Positions 9,377 to 18,933 of a stretch of 64,000 bases of DNA are shown piece by piece. Both the position numbers and the translations under genes were made by a program. Numbering within the stretch: the first letter of the stretch is position 1; every line of letters begins with the position of its first letter. The notes beneath the pieces are model-generated. The model had not been told where the DNA came from. It worked only from the letters and a program-made list of their open reading frames with translations, and did no database searches. The DNA is from Pseudomonas gessardii (GTDB lineage Bacteria > Pseudomonadota > Gammaproteobacteria > Pseudomonadales > Pseudomonadaceae), in assembly GCF_001983165.1 (NCBI RefSeq), contig NZ_MNPU01000004.1, forward strand, positions 1 through 64,000. The letters are read 5' to 3'.

Positions 9377-10465
9377 CTACACGCCCAACAGCGACAGCAT
9401 GATAAAGGTCGCAAACAGTACAAAATGGGTCATCCCTTCGATGGCGTTGGTTTCGCCATCGTTGAGGTTGATCGCGCTGACAATCAGCGTGATAAACACC
9501 ATCACCGTTTGTACCGGGGTCATCGCCATCTGAAACGGCTGGCCGGTGTACAGCGCCATGGCTTCCATCACCGGCACCGTCAGGATCACCGTCGACAACG
9601 AAGCCCCCAGCGCGATGTTGACCACCGACTGCATACGGTTGGCCAGCGCCGCGCGCAAGGCGGTCAGAATCTCGGGGGCGGCGGAAATCGCCGCCACCAG
9701 GATCGCCGTGATCACCGGCGGCGCGCCCGTGCCTTCCAGGCCCAGGTCCAGGGTCTTGGACATCACTTCGGCCAATGCGCCAATCACCACCACGCCAAAT
9801 ACCAGGGTGACGATGGAGAATGTCAGGCTGACCGGCGAAGCTTGTTCGGCCGGCAACGGCTTGCGGCGTTTTTCCGGGTAGCTGTAGCTGAAAAAGTAAC
9901 TGTGTGGCCCCACCTGCATGCGCAGGAACAAGGCATACAACACCACCATCGCGCCGATGGTGAAGGCCGAGTAGATTTTCCAGTCGGCCTCGGGGATAAA
10001 TTCCGGCACCACCATGGACACGCCCATGGCGGTGAGGATCATCACGCTGTAGGTCCGCGCCGAATCATCATTGTAGGACTGTTCCCCATGCTTGATCCCG
10101 CCCATCAGCGCGGCCAGGCCGAGGATGCCGTTGATATCCAGCATCACCGCCGAGTAGATCGTGTCACGCACCAGGGTCGGCGAGGCCTCGTTGCCCATCA
10201 TGATCGCCAGGATCACCACTTCCACCAACACCGCCGCCAGGGTCAGGATCATGGTGCCGTAGGGGTCGCCGACCTTTTCGGCGAGCAGTTCGGCGTGGTG
10301 GGCCACGCGCATCGACGCCATGACGATAAAGCCGATCAGCACCAGGCCACCGATAAGTGCCGTGGCCTGCCCACTGTGCAGCAGCCAGTGCTCCAGCGGG
10401 TAGGCGGCGATGGCTGCGATCAGTGCCAGCCACAGGAAGGTTTCTTGCTTGAGGGATGTGAGCAT
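9377..10465 (-). CDS. ChaA-type calcium:proton antiporter
   Basis: A 362-residue inner-membrane cation exchanger (CaCA superfamily) with about 10-11 hydrophobic spans. The two internal repeats each carry the acidic ion-binding motif: GNEASPTLVRDTIYSAVMLDINGILG in the N-half and SAAPEILTALRAALANRMQSVVNIALGAS in the C-half. It exports Ca2+ (possibly Na+ or K+) in exchange for protons. The start at 10465 follows an AAAGG box; an upstream start at 10495 would add a polar stretch before the first span. It ends immediately against the 8-oxoguanine deaminase gene and no terminator separates the two. Confidence 0.85.
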   Translation of the reverse strand: MLTSLKQETFLWLALIAAIAAYPLEHWLLHSGQATALIGGLVLIGFIVMASMRVAHHAELLAEKVGDPYGTMILTLAAVLVEVVILAIMMGNEASPTLVRDTIYSAVMLDINGILGLAALMGGIKHGEQSYNDDSARTYSVMILTAMGVSMVVPEFIPEADWKIYSAFTIGAMVVLYALFLRMQVGPHSYFFSYSYPEKRRKPLPAEQASPVSLTFSIVTLVFGVVVIGALAEVMSKTLDLGLEGTGAPPVITAILVAAISAAPEILTALRAALANRMQSVVNIALGASLSTVILTVPVMEAMALYTGQPFQMAMTPVQTVMVFITLIVSAINLNDGETNAIEGMTHFVLFATFIMLSLLGV

Positions 10466-10625
10466 TGCAGGCCTTTCGAGCGGCGAAGCCATCATGGATG
10501 GGGTACAGACTGCGGCATCTTGCTAACGTTTCGTTACATCTTAGTTTATTCACCCAATGCCGCAGGCACGAACAATGCTTTCCGCTCGGTCAGGTTTTAC
10601 CGATTATTTGCGCCCTGGCCTGTAG

Positions 10626-11612
<987 letters not shown>

Positions 11613-11620
11613 CCATCCCT

Positions 11621-11647
11621 GTAGGAGCCGGCAAGCCGGCTCCTACA
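11621..11647. repeat. REP palindrome, also probable bidirectional terminator
   Basis: Single Pseudomonas REP hairpin with a 12-bp stem (TGTAGGAGCCGG / CCGGCTCCTACA) between two convergent genes. It lies 8 bases after the deaminase stop. It also contains the stop codon of the ArsR gene on the minus strand (CTA at 11643-11645), so that gene ends inside the repeat. Confidence 0.85.
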
Positions 11648-12341
11648 CAGCCGCCATCCGGGCAATTTCCAGGCGCCCGGCCTCGGTGACCTGCAGTGCG
11701 CTCGATTCGCTGATCGGTTTCAACCAGCGCGATTGCATGAACAACTGCAACAATCCCGCCCCCAACGCCCCCCCCAGGTGCGGCTGCTGCTCGCTCCAGT
11801 CAAAACAATCGCAAGCCATCGTCGAGTAACTCTGGTGGGCCAGGGCCTGGGTAAAAATGCCATGCCCGGCCAAATGGCGTGCGCCCAGGGGCGTCACATA
11901 GACCCGCTGTTCGTAGTGATCGATCCACTTCGCCAGCACCATGCGTTGATAGAGGGCCGCCGCCATTTCCCCACCCAGATGGTCATGGCAGAGTCGCGCC
12001 TGACGCAACGTCGCCGGCGCCAGCAACGCCGCTACCGGGCGGCAGGGTGCACTGCGCGCCACACTGGCCATTGTGGTACTGGCCAATGCATCGACTGCCG
12101 CGCCCACATCGGCCGCTGCCATGCGAAAGAAGCGTTTGCGCCCGCGGGCTTCAATGCGCAGTAATCCACCCGCCGCCAACCGCGCCAAATGCGCATTGGC
12201 CGATGGCGCTGACAACCCAGCCAGCATGGCCAGTTCCTCGGACGGTTTGGCCGAGCCGTCCATCAACGCCCAGATCATCGCGGTGCGCTTAGGGTCGGCC
12301 AGCAAGGTGGCGATCTGGCTGATGCAAGGTGCCTGTTCCAT
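11643..12341 (-). CDS. ArsR-family winged-helix regulator
   Basis: A 232-residue regulator. The N-terminal ~85 residues form an ArsR-type winged helix (ADPKRTAMIWALMDG, then SAPSANAHLARLAAGGLLRIEARGRKRFF). The rest is a long C-terminal domain with a conserved RLCHDHLGGEMAAALYQRM segment, typical of a larger Pseudomonas ArsR subgroup near efflux or quinone genes. The start at 12341 has a GGGAG box; the earlier starts at 12386 and 12377 do not. Ligand is unknown; clustered cysteine metal sites of ArsR/SmtB type are not seen. The last codons and the stop lie inside a REP palindrome, which suggests the repeat inserted at or trimmed the original 3' end. Confidence 0.8.
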   Translation of the reverse strand: MEQAPCISQIATLLADPKRTAMIWALMDGSAKPSEELAMLAGLSAPSANAHLARLAAGGLLRIEARGRKRFFRMAAADVGAAVDALASTTMASVARSAPCRPVAALLAPATLRQARLCHDHLGGEMAAALYQRMVLAKWIDHYEQRVYVTPLGARHLAGHGIFTQALAHQSYSTMACDCFDWSEQQPHLGGALGAGLLQLFMQSRWLKPISESSALQVTEAGRLEIARMAAV

Positions 12342-12475
12342 GTACTCACTCCCTGTTAAATCGTTGATCTGCTCCATTGCGCGCAAAAGTATAAGTGTGT
12401 AAGCAGCAGATTCCGTGGCGTCTTACAGCCAAATCAGCGACAGCACTTGCCTGAAATTTCCTGAATTCCCCGAGG

Positions 12476-13405
12476 TTATTGCGTAGTCCCCCGCCGTTCA
12501 GGCAACTGCGCGCCCAACTTCCCACAACGTGCCACGAGCATTTCGCGCAGGAGGTTGATCGGCTTGCTCAATTGCGCGCGATGGGCGCACAGCAGATTGA
12601 GCGGTGTGCGCTCGCCACGCAGCTCCGGCAAGAGCAACTGCAGGCGGCCGGCCAGTACTTCGGCGCTGACATCCAGCCAGGACTTATAGGCAATGCCCAC
12701 CCCGGCCACGGCCCAGCGCCGCACCACATCGGCATCGTCACTGAAACGGTCGCCGCTGACCGTCAGGCTGATTTCCCGTTTGCCATCCTCAAAAGTCCAG
12801 TGATCGTGCACCCGGCTGCCGAGCATATACAGCAGGCAGTTGTGCTGGGCCAGTTCCTCCAGATGGCGCGGCTCGCCATGCCGGGCCAGGTAGCTGGGCG
12901 CCGCGCACAGCACCCGGCGATTGTCCGGCGCAACCGGCAAGGCCACCAGGCTCGAATCTTCGGGTTCGCCGTAGCGCAAGGCGATATCCACCGGCTGGCG
13001 GAACAGATCGGCGATCCGGTCGCCCAACAGCAGGCGCACGCTCAATTGCGGGTGCTCGCGCTGAAACTCGTCCAGCCACGGCAACAACAGGTTGCGTCCG
13101 AAGTCCGAAGGCGCCGACAGCTGCAGGACACCGCTGACATGATCCTGCCCACTGGCCAGCAGGCGCCGGCCTTCATCCAGTTGGCTCAAGGCGCCACGGG
13201 CGTATTGCAAGAAACCTTCGCCCTCGGCGGTCAGGCGCAGGCTACGGGTGGAACGCGCCAGCAATCGCGCGCCCAGTTGTTTTTCGATGCGTTTCAACGC
13301 CGCACTGGCCACCGCCGCCGACATATCCATGCCCCGTGCCGCGGCCGACAAACTCCCCAAGTCCGCCGCACGCACGAACAACTGCAAATCATCAAAACGC
13401 AGCAT
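12476..13405 (-). CDS. LysR-family regulator
   Basis: A 309-residue LysR regulator: HTH at about residues 15-60 (SLSAAARGMDMSAAVASAALKRIE) and an effector-binding domain resembling the DmlR/PtxR group. The ATG at 13405 is preferred over the GTG two codons earlier because a GGGACGG box is better placed. It is divergent from the oxidoreductase gene at 13528, with 122 bases between the starts, and probably regulates it in response to an electrophile or quinone. Target and ligand are inferred from position only. Confidence 0.85.
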   Translation of the reverse strand: MLRFDDLQLFVRAADLGSLSAAARGMDMSAAVASAALKRIEKQLGARLLARSTRSLRLTAEGEGFLQYARGALSQLDEGRRLLASGQDHVSGVLQLSAPSDFGRNLLLPWLDEFQREHPQLSVRLLLGDRIADLFRQPVDIALRYGEPEDSSLVALPVAPDNRRVLCAAPSYLARHGEPRHLEELAQHNCLLYMLGSRVHDHWTFEDGKREISLTVSGDRFSDDADVVRRWAVAGVGIAYKSWLDVSAEVLAGRLQLLLPELRGERTPLNLLCAHRAQLSKPINLLREMLVARCGKLGAQLPERRGTTQ

Positions 13406-13527
13406 GACCACCGTCCCGGCTCATTATCAAAAATATATTGAAAGAGACTGCTCTTTTAGCGGCTTTTATCTGCAAGAGAAATAGCCAATGATCGGCTCAT
13501 CCCATTCCGCACTGCCTGGAACCAGCC

Positions 13528-14541
13528 ATGAAAGCCATCGCCTACTACGCCGCCTTGCCGATCAACGACCCCAAGTCCCTACAAGATATCCAATTGCCTG
13601 AGCCGGTCGCCGGCCCGCGCGACCTGCTGGTGGAAGTCAAAGCCATCTCGGTCAACCCGGTGGACACCAAGATCCGCCAGAACGTCACCCCGGAAAACGG
13701 CGCGGCCAAGGTACTGGGCTGGGATGTGGCCGGGGTGGTCAAGGCCGTCGGCAGCGAAGTCACGCTGTTCAAGGCCGGCGACAAGGTGTTCTACGCCGGC
13801 TCCCTGGTACGCCCGGGCGGCAACAGCGAGCTGCACACAGTGGATGAGCGCATCGTCGGCCATATGCCCAAGAGCCTGGGCTTTGCCGAAGCCGCCGCCC
13901 TGCCGCTGACCGCCATCACCGCCTGGGAACTGCTGTTCGAGCGCCTGCAAGTGCCGCAAGGCAAGACCGATCAAGGGCAAAGCCTGCTGATTGTCGGCGC
14001 GGCCGGTGGCGTAGGCTCGATCCTCACCCAACTGGCGGCGCAACTCACCGCGCTCAAGGTGATTGGCAGCGCCTCGCGCCCGCAAACCCAGGCCTGGGCC
14101 AAGGACCTGGGGGCCGATCTGGTGGTCGACCACCGCCAGCCCCTGAGCGAAGAACTCAAGCGCGTAGGCCACCCACAGGTGACCCACGTCGCCAGCCTGA
14201 CCCAGACCGACCAGCACCTGGACCAGTTGGTCGAAGCCCTCGCGCCCCAGGGCAAACTGGCCTTGATCGATGACCCCAAGTCGCTGGACGTGCTCAAACT
14301 CAAGCGCAAGAGCCTGTCGCTGCACTGGGAATTTATGTACACCCGCTCGATGTTCGAGACAGCCGACATGATCGAGCAGCACAACCTGCTCAATCGGGTG
14401 GCCGAGCTGATCGACGCCGGCACCCTGAAAACCACGGTGGGCGAACACTTCGGCGTGATCAATGCGGCGAACCTGCGCCGGGCCCATGCCTTGCTGGAAA
14501 GCGGCACGGCCAAGGGCAAGATTGTGCTGGAAGGCTTCTAA
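13528..14541 (+). CDS. Zinc-type alcohol dehydrogenase family / quinone oxidoreductase-like protein
   Basis: A 337-residue medium-chain dehydrogenase/reductase. A GroES-like N-terminal domain (VNPVDTKIR, about 40-48) precedes a Rossmann domain with the NADPH motif GAAGGVGSIL (about 156-165). The cysteine/histidine ligands of the true zinc alcohol dehydrogenases are missing, so it is a zinc-free member, in the group annotated YogA/ZADH or quinone reductase. It likely reduces an alpha,beta-unsaturated carbonyl or quinone. Divergent from a LysR gene. Confidence 0.85.
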   Translation: MKAIAYYAALPINDPKSLQDIQLPEPVAGPRDLLVEVKAISVNPVDTKIRQNVTPENGAAKVLGWDVAGVVKAVGSEVTLFKAGDKVFYAGSLVRPGGNSELHTVDERIVGHMPKSLGFAEAAALPLTAITAWELLFERLQVPQGKTDQGQSLLIVGAAGGVGSILTQLAAQLTALKVIGSASRPQTQAWAKDLGADLVVDHRQPLSEELKRVGHPQVTHVASLTQTDQHLDQLVEALAPQGKLALIDDPKSLDVLKLKRKSLSLHWEFMYTRSMFETADMIEQHNLLNRVAELIDAGTLKTTVGEHFGVINAANLRRAHALLESGTAKGKIVLEGF

Positions 14542-14690
14542 GAGGCGGGCTCTGTCAGTGTCGTCCGCTATTGCTGTAGGTAACGGACGGCACCGCTAGT
14601 CAGACACTTGATCCTTGTCATATTTGTAAGCGTATTCGGGTTTATATTGGCCGCCTTTGCCACGCAATCTTTTACGTGAGGAAGTCAGCA

Positions 14691-14870
14691 ATGAAGATCC
14701 TGATAAAAGCGTTAGCAAAATCCAAAGGCACCCAATGGCAGGTCCGCCTGGACCAGGACGCCATTACCTTCCGCAGTGAAGCCGAGGCCCGGGCCTTTGC
14801 CGACACCCTGCAAAACCGCATCCAGGCGCCCCATCGCTTTCCCCAAGGCCAGCAGCGCGCTACTGGCTGA
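14691..14870 (+). CDS. Small conserved hypothetical protein
   Basis: A 59-residue basic protein (MKILIKALAKSKG... to ...QGQQRATG). A strong GAGGAAG ribosome site sits 7 bases before the ATG, and a possible promoter (TTGATC at about 14609, TATATT at about 14642) lies upstream, which supports a real gene. The central part, WQVRLDQDAITFRSEAEARAFADTLQNRI, looks like a compact fold with a helix used for handling. No function is recognised. It ends 8 bases from the convergent efflux gene. Confidence 0.65.
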   Translation: MKILIKALAKSKGTQWQVRLDQDAITFRSEAEARAFADTLQNRIQAPHRFPQGQQRATG

Positions 14871-14878
14871 AAACGCCG

Positions 14879-16072
14879 TCAGACCTGCGCTTGCAAGGCT
14901 CGCTGGCGTTGCAGGCGCTGGGTCAACATCGCCACGGCGACCGCCAACACCCCGCACACGCTGATGACAATCGCCATCGGCATGGCCGTGCCGTCGTGCA
15001 GCACGCCGACCAACGATGCCGCCCCCGCCGCCACGCTGAACTGGATGCACCCCAGCAACGCCGAAGCGCTGCCGGCCCGCGCCCCCTGCCCATTCATGGC
15101 ACAGGCCGAGGTATTGGGCATGATGCAGCCCAGGCTGGCCATACAGATAAACAGCGGCACCAGCAGCGGCCACAAGGCTTCGGTCTGCAAGATACTGACC
15201 GCCAGCAACGCCAGCGCCGCCGCGAGGTAGACCCACACCGCACGGGTCAACAGAAACGCCGGGCCGCGCTTGGACAGCAGCCGCGCATTGAGCTGAGCCA
15301 CCAGGATAAAACCTGCGGCATTGGTGCCGAACAGCCAGCCATAATGCTCGGCCGGCACGCCGTAGAGCTTGATAAACACGAAAGGTGAACCGGCAATGTA
15401 GGCAAACATCCCGCCAATGGCGACGCCACCGGTCACGGCATACCCCAGGTACACCCGGTCGGCCAGCAGGCGCCCGTACTGGCGCAACGCCCCAGACAAT
15501 GGCTGGCGCGGCTGATGGGCCGGGAGACTCTCCGGCAAGCCGATCGCTACCGCCACACCGGCGCCGACGCTGAAGACCGTCAGCGCAAGGAAAATCGACT
15601 GCCAGCCCCACAGGCTGACCATCACCCCACCCAGCAGCGGCGCCAGGATCGGCGCCAGCCCGACCACCAGCATCAGTTGCGAAAAGACCTTGGCCGAGCC
15701 CACCGCGTCGCACTTGTCGCTGACCACGGCCCGGGAAATCACCATACCCGCACACCCGCCCAGGGCCTGGACGAAGCGCGCACCGATCAACCACTCCAGG
15801 GACGGCGCATAGGCGCAGGCCAGGGAGGCGACAGTGAACAAGGTGACACCGCTCAACAGCGGGACGCGCCGACCAAAACGATCCGCCAACGGCCCATAGA
15901 TCAATTGGCCGATCGCCAGGCCCGAGAAATACACCGCCAGGGTCAACTGGATATGTTTTTCGTCGGTCCCGAACGCCACGGCCATGGCTGGGAAGCCCGG
16001 TAGGTAAAAGTCGATGGCCAGCGGCGCAAATGCGCTCAAGGCCCCCAGAATAAGGATTATGCGAAGGTTCAT
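14879..16072 (-). CDS. Bcr/CflA-family multidrug efflux MFS transporter
   Basis: A 397-residue major facilitator protein with 12 hydrophobic spans. The first span includes APLAIDFYLPGFPAMA, the Bcr/CflA hallmark (D and YLP), and the loop 2-3 motif A is GPLADRFGRRV (about 60-70). It is a proton-driven drug exporter of the inner membrane, related to bicyclomycin/chloramphenicol/sulfonamide pumps; the substrate here is unknown. Convergent with the 59-residue small gene. Confidence 0.9.
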   Translation of the reverse strand: MNLRIILILGALSAFAPLAIDFYLPGFPAMAVAFGTDEKHIQLTLAVYFSGLAIGQLIYGPLADRFGRRVPLLSGVTLFTVASLACAYAPSLEWLIGARFVQALGGCAGMVISRAVVSDKCDAVGSAKVFSQLMLVVGLAPILAPLLGGVMVSLWGWQSIFLALTVFSVGAGVAVAIGLPESLPAHQPRQPLSGALRQYGRLLADRVYLGYAVTGGVAIGGMFAYIAGSPFVFIKLYGVPAEHYGWLFGTNAAGFILVAQLNARLLSKRGPAFLLTRAVWVYLAAALALLAVSILQTEALWPLLVPLFICMASLGCIMPNTSACAMNGQGARAGSASALLGCIQFSVAAGAASLVGVLHDGTAMPMAIVISVCGVLAVAVAMLTQRLQRQRALQAQV

Positions 16073-16158
16073 CAGGCATCCGGAAGAGTCGGCAGCCCGA
16101 CAGTCTAGCCGCGCTTGGATGCCTTGAACATTACGTTAGCTCGCTACCTATTAAATAA

Positions 16159-16356
16159 TCAGGCGAGCTTGGCGCTGTAGCCTTCTTCGCTGATCAGGCC
16201 GATCACTTCTTCCGGCGACAAACGACTTTCCACGCCCACTTCCTTGGCGCCCAGGTTCACATTGACACTGGCGGCCGGGTCCTTGCTTTGTACCGCCTGG
16301 GTTACGGCCCGAACGCAATGGCCGCAGGTCATTCCTTCAACGCTGAATATTTGCAT
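16159..16356 (-). CDS. copZ: CopZ-like copper chaperone (heavy-metal-associated domain)
   Basis: A 65-residue single HMA domain. The metal-binding loop is GMTCGHC (C12 and C15) and the fold pattern beta-alpha-beta-beta-alpha-beta is complete in length. Such proteins carry Cu(I) in the cytoplasm to export ATPases or to the CueR sensor. A CueR-type regulator lies 760 bases away, though no copper ATPase gene is nearby. P. aeruginosa has a comparable small CueR-controlled chaperone. Confidence 0.9.
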   Translation of the reverse strand: MQIFSVEGMTCGHCVRAVTQAVQSKDPAASVNVNLGAKEVGVESRLSPEEVIGLISEEGYSAKLA

Positions 16357-16502
16357 GACATGACTCCTTGAATGAGGTTGCCCTCAGTTTCTTCCTTGAC
16401 ACGATGGCAAGGTCAAGGATTGAAAACAACGGCCGGGCTGGTATTCCAGGGCAGCGTCGGCCAAGCTGCAAGCATCCACGATTTGAAACCGGAGAATTCA
16501 TC

Positions 16503-16883
16503 ATGCGCTGGTCGTTTTTTGGCCTTGTCAGCCTGTTGAGCCTGTTCGCCGCCGTCCCCCAGGCCAGTGCGGCCGAGGACTATGCGGTGCTGATCATTTC
16601 CAGGGAGCGCCTGGAAGTCCCCACCAACTGCGAGATTGGCCTGTACGTCAATGACCGTTTGGCCGGGCGGCTGTTCCAGGAACAGGCCACCTCGTTCAAC
16701 TTCCCCGAAGGCCGGGTCTCGCTGCGCCTCAAACTGCTGCCGGGCCAGGCCCCTGGCTGCCTGCCGGGCCTGTTGGCGCCCAAGGCCCAAGACATCCAGT
16801 TGAACGCCGGCGACGTGCGCAAGTTCCGCATTGCCCAAGGCGCCGACGGCATGTACCTCAAGGCCGCGAAGCTGGGCTACTGA
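16503..16883 (+). CDS. Exported hypothetical protein
   Basis: A 126-residue protein with a clear signal peptide (MRWSFFGLVSLLSLFAAVPQASA, cleaved before AEDY). The mature part is a small beta-rich domain with two cysteines (TNCEIG and APGCLPG) that could form a disulfide in the periplasm. The start at 16503 follows GGAGA and gives the signal peptide; the ORF runs further upstream but without features. No family recognised. It lies between the copper chaperone and CueR, so a link to copper stress is possible but unproven. Confidence 0.7.
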   Translation: MRWSFFGLVSLLSLFAAVPQASAAEDYAVLIISRERLEVPTNCEIGLYVNDRLAGRLFQEQATSFNFPEGRVSLRLKLLPGQAPGCLPGLLAPKAQDIQLNAGDVRKFRIAQGADGMYLKAAKLGY

Positions 16884-16922
16884 CCCGCCACCCGGGCTCA
16901 TCACTGGAAGACGTAAAGGTGC

Positions 16923-16953
16923 TTGACCTTCCCCCAGGGTCAAGGTTGATCCT
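16923..16953 (+). promoter_or_regulatory. CueR-type (MerR family) promoter/operator
   Basis: A -35 box TTGACC is followed by a 19-base spacer and GATCCT as -10. The spacer contains the dyad ACCTT...AAGGT. Length, dyad and flanking bases closely resemble the copA promoter of E. coli, which CueR twists into an active form when it binds Cu(I). It faces the 44-codon ORF and cueR, so cueR is probably autoregulated. Confidence 0.75.
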
Positions 16954-16983
16954 ACAGGTAAGTTCACCCTGGAAGACTGCCCC

Positions 16984-17118
16984 ATGAATGGATTCAACCT
17001 CTTTGAGCGCGGCGATCCGCGCCGGGGCCCCGCCGCCCTGCCCCGCGTGGGCGTGGCCGGCCCTGCACAGCTATTGAAAACCTGGAAACCCAAGGATCTG
17101 GAGGAGCACCGCCCATGA
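16984..17118 (+). CDS. Short ORF (44 codons) overlapping the cueR start
   Basis: ATG at 16984, 31 bases after the CueR-type promoter, with GGAAGA 6 bases before it. It encodes MNGFNLFERGDPRRGP... and ends ...KDLEEHRP, with the stop overlapping the cueR ATG (ATGA arrangement). The placement suggests a translated leader peptide coupled to cueR. No family is recognised. It might instead be a remnant of a lost gene, or simply non-coding leader; comparative data would decide. Confidence 0.4.
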   Translation: MNGFNLFERGDPRRGPAALPRVGVAGPAQLLKTWKPKDLEEHRP

Positions 17119-17516
17119 ACATCGGCCAGGCAGCCCGGCAAAGCGGCTTGAGCGCCAAAATGATTCGCTACTACGAATCCATCAACCTGCTCAAGCCGGC
17201 CCATCGCAGCGACAGCGGCTATCGCCTGTATGGCGCCGACGACCTGCATACCCTAGGGTTTATCAAGCGCTCGCGGGACCTGGGGTTTTCCCTGGAGGAA
17301 GTCGGCAAGCTACTGGAGTTGTGGCAGGACCGGCAACGGGCCAGTGCCGACGTCAAGGCATTGGCTCGCCAGCATATCGAGGAGTTGAACCACAAGATCC
17401 GCGAGCTGGGGCAGTTGCGCGATACCTTGCAGGACCTGGTGGAGCACTGCCAGGGCGATCACCGGCCCGATTGTCCGATTCTCAAGGAGTTGGCGTCGGG
17501 CAGTTGCTGCCACTGA
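17115..17516 (+). CDS. cueR: Cu(I)-responsive MerR-family regulator CueR
   Basis: A 133-residue MerR regulator with N-terminal winged HTH (NIGQAARQSGLSAKMIRYYE), a long dimerisation helix and the C-terminal metal loop C-x7-C (CQGDHRPDC, about residues 112-120), which is diagnostic of CueR-like Cu(I)/Ag(I)/Au(I) sensors. It activates copper-export genes by distorting promoters with 19-base spacers; one such promoter lies directly upstream. The start overlaps the short leader ORF. An additional SCCH tail ends the protein, as in several CueR homologues. Confidence 0.93.
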   Translation: MNIGQAARQSGLSAKMIRYYESINLLKPAHRSDSGYRLYGADDLHTLGFIKRSRDLGFSLEEVGKLLELWQDRQRASADVKALARQHIEELNHKIRELGQLRDTLQDLVEHCQGDHRPDCPILKELASGSCCH

Positions 17517-17550
17517 CTGCACACAAAACCCAATGTGGGAACTGGGTTTG

Positions 17551-17835
17551 TGTAGGAGCTGGCTTGCCTGCGATGCAGGCACCTCGGTATATCAGTTGCA
17601 CCGAGGTGATGCTATCGCGGGCAAGCCCTAATGCCAGTCAGTTAAGCCTTTTTGTAGGAGCGAGCTTGCTCGCGAAGAACTTGAGAGCGCCGCGTTTACC
17701 TAGCAAACACGCGTTATCGTTGACGTCCTTCGCGAGCAAGCTCGCTCCTACAGAAAGCAGAATCCGCTTAACTGACTGGCATTAGGGCAAGCCCGGCTCC
17801 CACACAAGCCCAGCTCCTACACAGCTAGCTCCCAC
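17551..17835. repeat. Nested REP/REPIN array
   Basis: This gene-free interval between cueR and the RIO kinase gene is a set of palindromes. A complete REPIN (two inverted REPs, TGTAGGAGCGAGCTTGCTCG...) occupies 17653-17752. It lies inside a perfect 22-bp inverted repeat (17626-17647 and 17766-17787, CCCTAATGCC... ). Outside that, further REP arms start at 17551 (TGTAGGAGCTGGCTTGCC) and end at about 17822 and 17835. The nesting looks like one mobile palindrome inserted into another. Confidence 0.85.
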
Positions 17836-17862
17836 ATGTTTAGATCTCCATGAATCTGGAGA

Positions 17863-18759
17863 TCACTGCATCCAGGGCGGCGGCGGTTCTTCTGCCGGTT
17901 TACCCGGTGGCGCATCATCCGCCGCACGGATCGCCTGGCGCCGCTCTTCGTCGAGGCGTGCCGCTTCGATCTCACGCATCACGCCGCCCACGTCCGCCAA
18001 TTCTTCCGGCTCGTCGAACTCGCCAGTCAATACGCTGGCCGGGTGCAAGGTGCCGGCTTCGTACAGCGCCCACATTTCCTTGGCGTACTTGGTGGCCTTC
18101 AATTCCGGGGCAAAGCGCCCGAAATACGAAGCCATGTTGCCCACGTCCCGCTCCAGCATGGTGAATGCGTGGTTGTTACCCGCCGCGTCCACCGCCTGAG
18201 GCAGGTCGATGATCACGGGGCCCGTCGGCGTCAACAGCACGTTGAACTCCGACAGGTCACCGTGCACCAGGCCGGTACACAGCATCAGCACGATCTGCGA
18301 GATCAGGAAGGCGTGATACTCCCGGGCCTGATCCGGTTCCAGGACCACGTCGTTCAGGCGTGGCGCCGCGTCACCGTATTCATCGGCCACCAGTTCCATC
18401 AGCAACACGCCTTCAAGGAAGTCGTAGGGCTGGGGCACGCGCACACCGGCACCGGCCAGGCGAAACAGGGCCGCCACTTCGGCGTTCTGCCAGGCGTCCT
18501 CGGTTTCTTTCTTGCCGAACTTGGAGCCCTTGGCCATGGCCCGGGCCTGCCGGCTGTTGCGGACCTTGCGGCCTTCCTGGTATTCGGCCGCCTGACGAAA
18601 ACTTCGTTTATTCGCCTCCTTGTAGACCTTGGCGCAACGTAACTCGTTGCCGCAGCGCACCACATAAACAGCTGCTTCTTTACCACTCATGAGTGGGCGC
18701 AGCACTTCGTCGACCAGACCGTCCTCGATCAGGGGTTCAATGCGTTTAGGAGTCTTCAT
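17863..18759 (-). CDS. RIO1-family serine protein kinase
   Basis: A 298-residue atypical protein kinase. The RIO features are visible: flexible P-loop MSGKEAAVYVV (24-34), ATP-binding K44, the catalytic loop HGDLSEFNVLL (H166-L176) and metal-binding IDLPQ (D185). Bacterial RIO kinases are poorly characterised. P. aeruginosa PA4780 occupies the same place beside cueR. The C-terminal 50 residues are charged and proline-rich (PPGKPAEEPPPPW). It is preceded by a 174-base gap and followed by the nested REP array. Confidence 0.88.
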   Translation of the reverse strand: MKTPKRIEPLIEDGLVDEVLRPLMSGKEAAVYVVRCGNELRCAKVYKEANKRSFRQAAEYQEGRKVRNSRQARAMAKGSKFGKKETEDAWQNAEVAALFRLAGAGVRVPQPYDFLEGVLLMELVADEYGDAAPRLNDVVLEPDQAREYHAFLISQIVLMLCTGLVHGDLSEFNVLLTPTGPVIIDLPQAVDAAGNNHAFTMLERDVGNMASYFGRFAPELKATKYAKEMWALYEAGTLHPASVLTGEFDEPEELADVGGVMREIEAARLDEERRQAIRAADDAPPGKPAEEPPPPWMQ

Positions 18760-18933
18760 CAGCTTTTATTGTGGGTCCTTTATTACCAAACACGCGTATG
18801 GCACTCGTTATACGGCAATCCTCGCACAGCGGGGAGAGGGTAACGAGCTTTGATCTGCTAAAGAATGCATCCAATATGCCAGATTAATCCGACAACGCCG
18901 TCATTGTTGAAGGCGTTCGGATGATAGCCGAGA

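Noticed and set aside
16884..17118. A copA-type ATPase fragment at the CueR promoter
   Set aside because: The short ORF carries no metal-binding, phosphorylation or membrane motif of copper ATPases, so a relic cannot be claimed from sequence alone.
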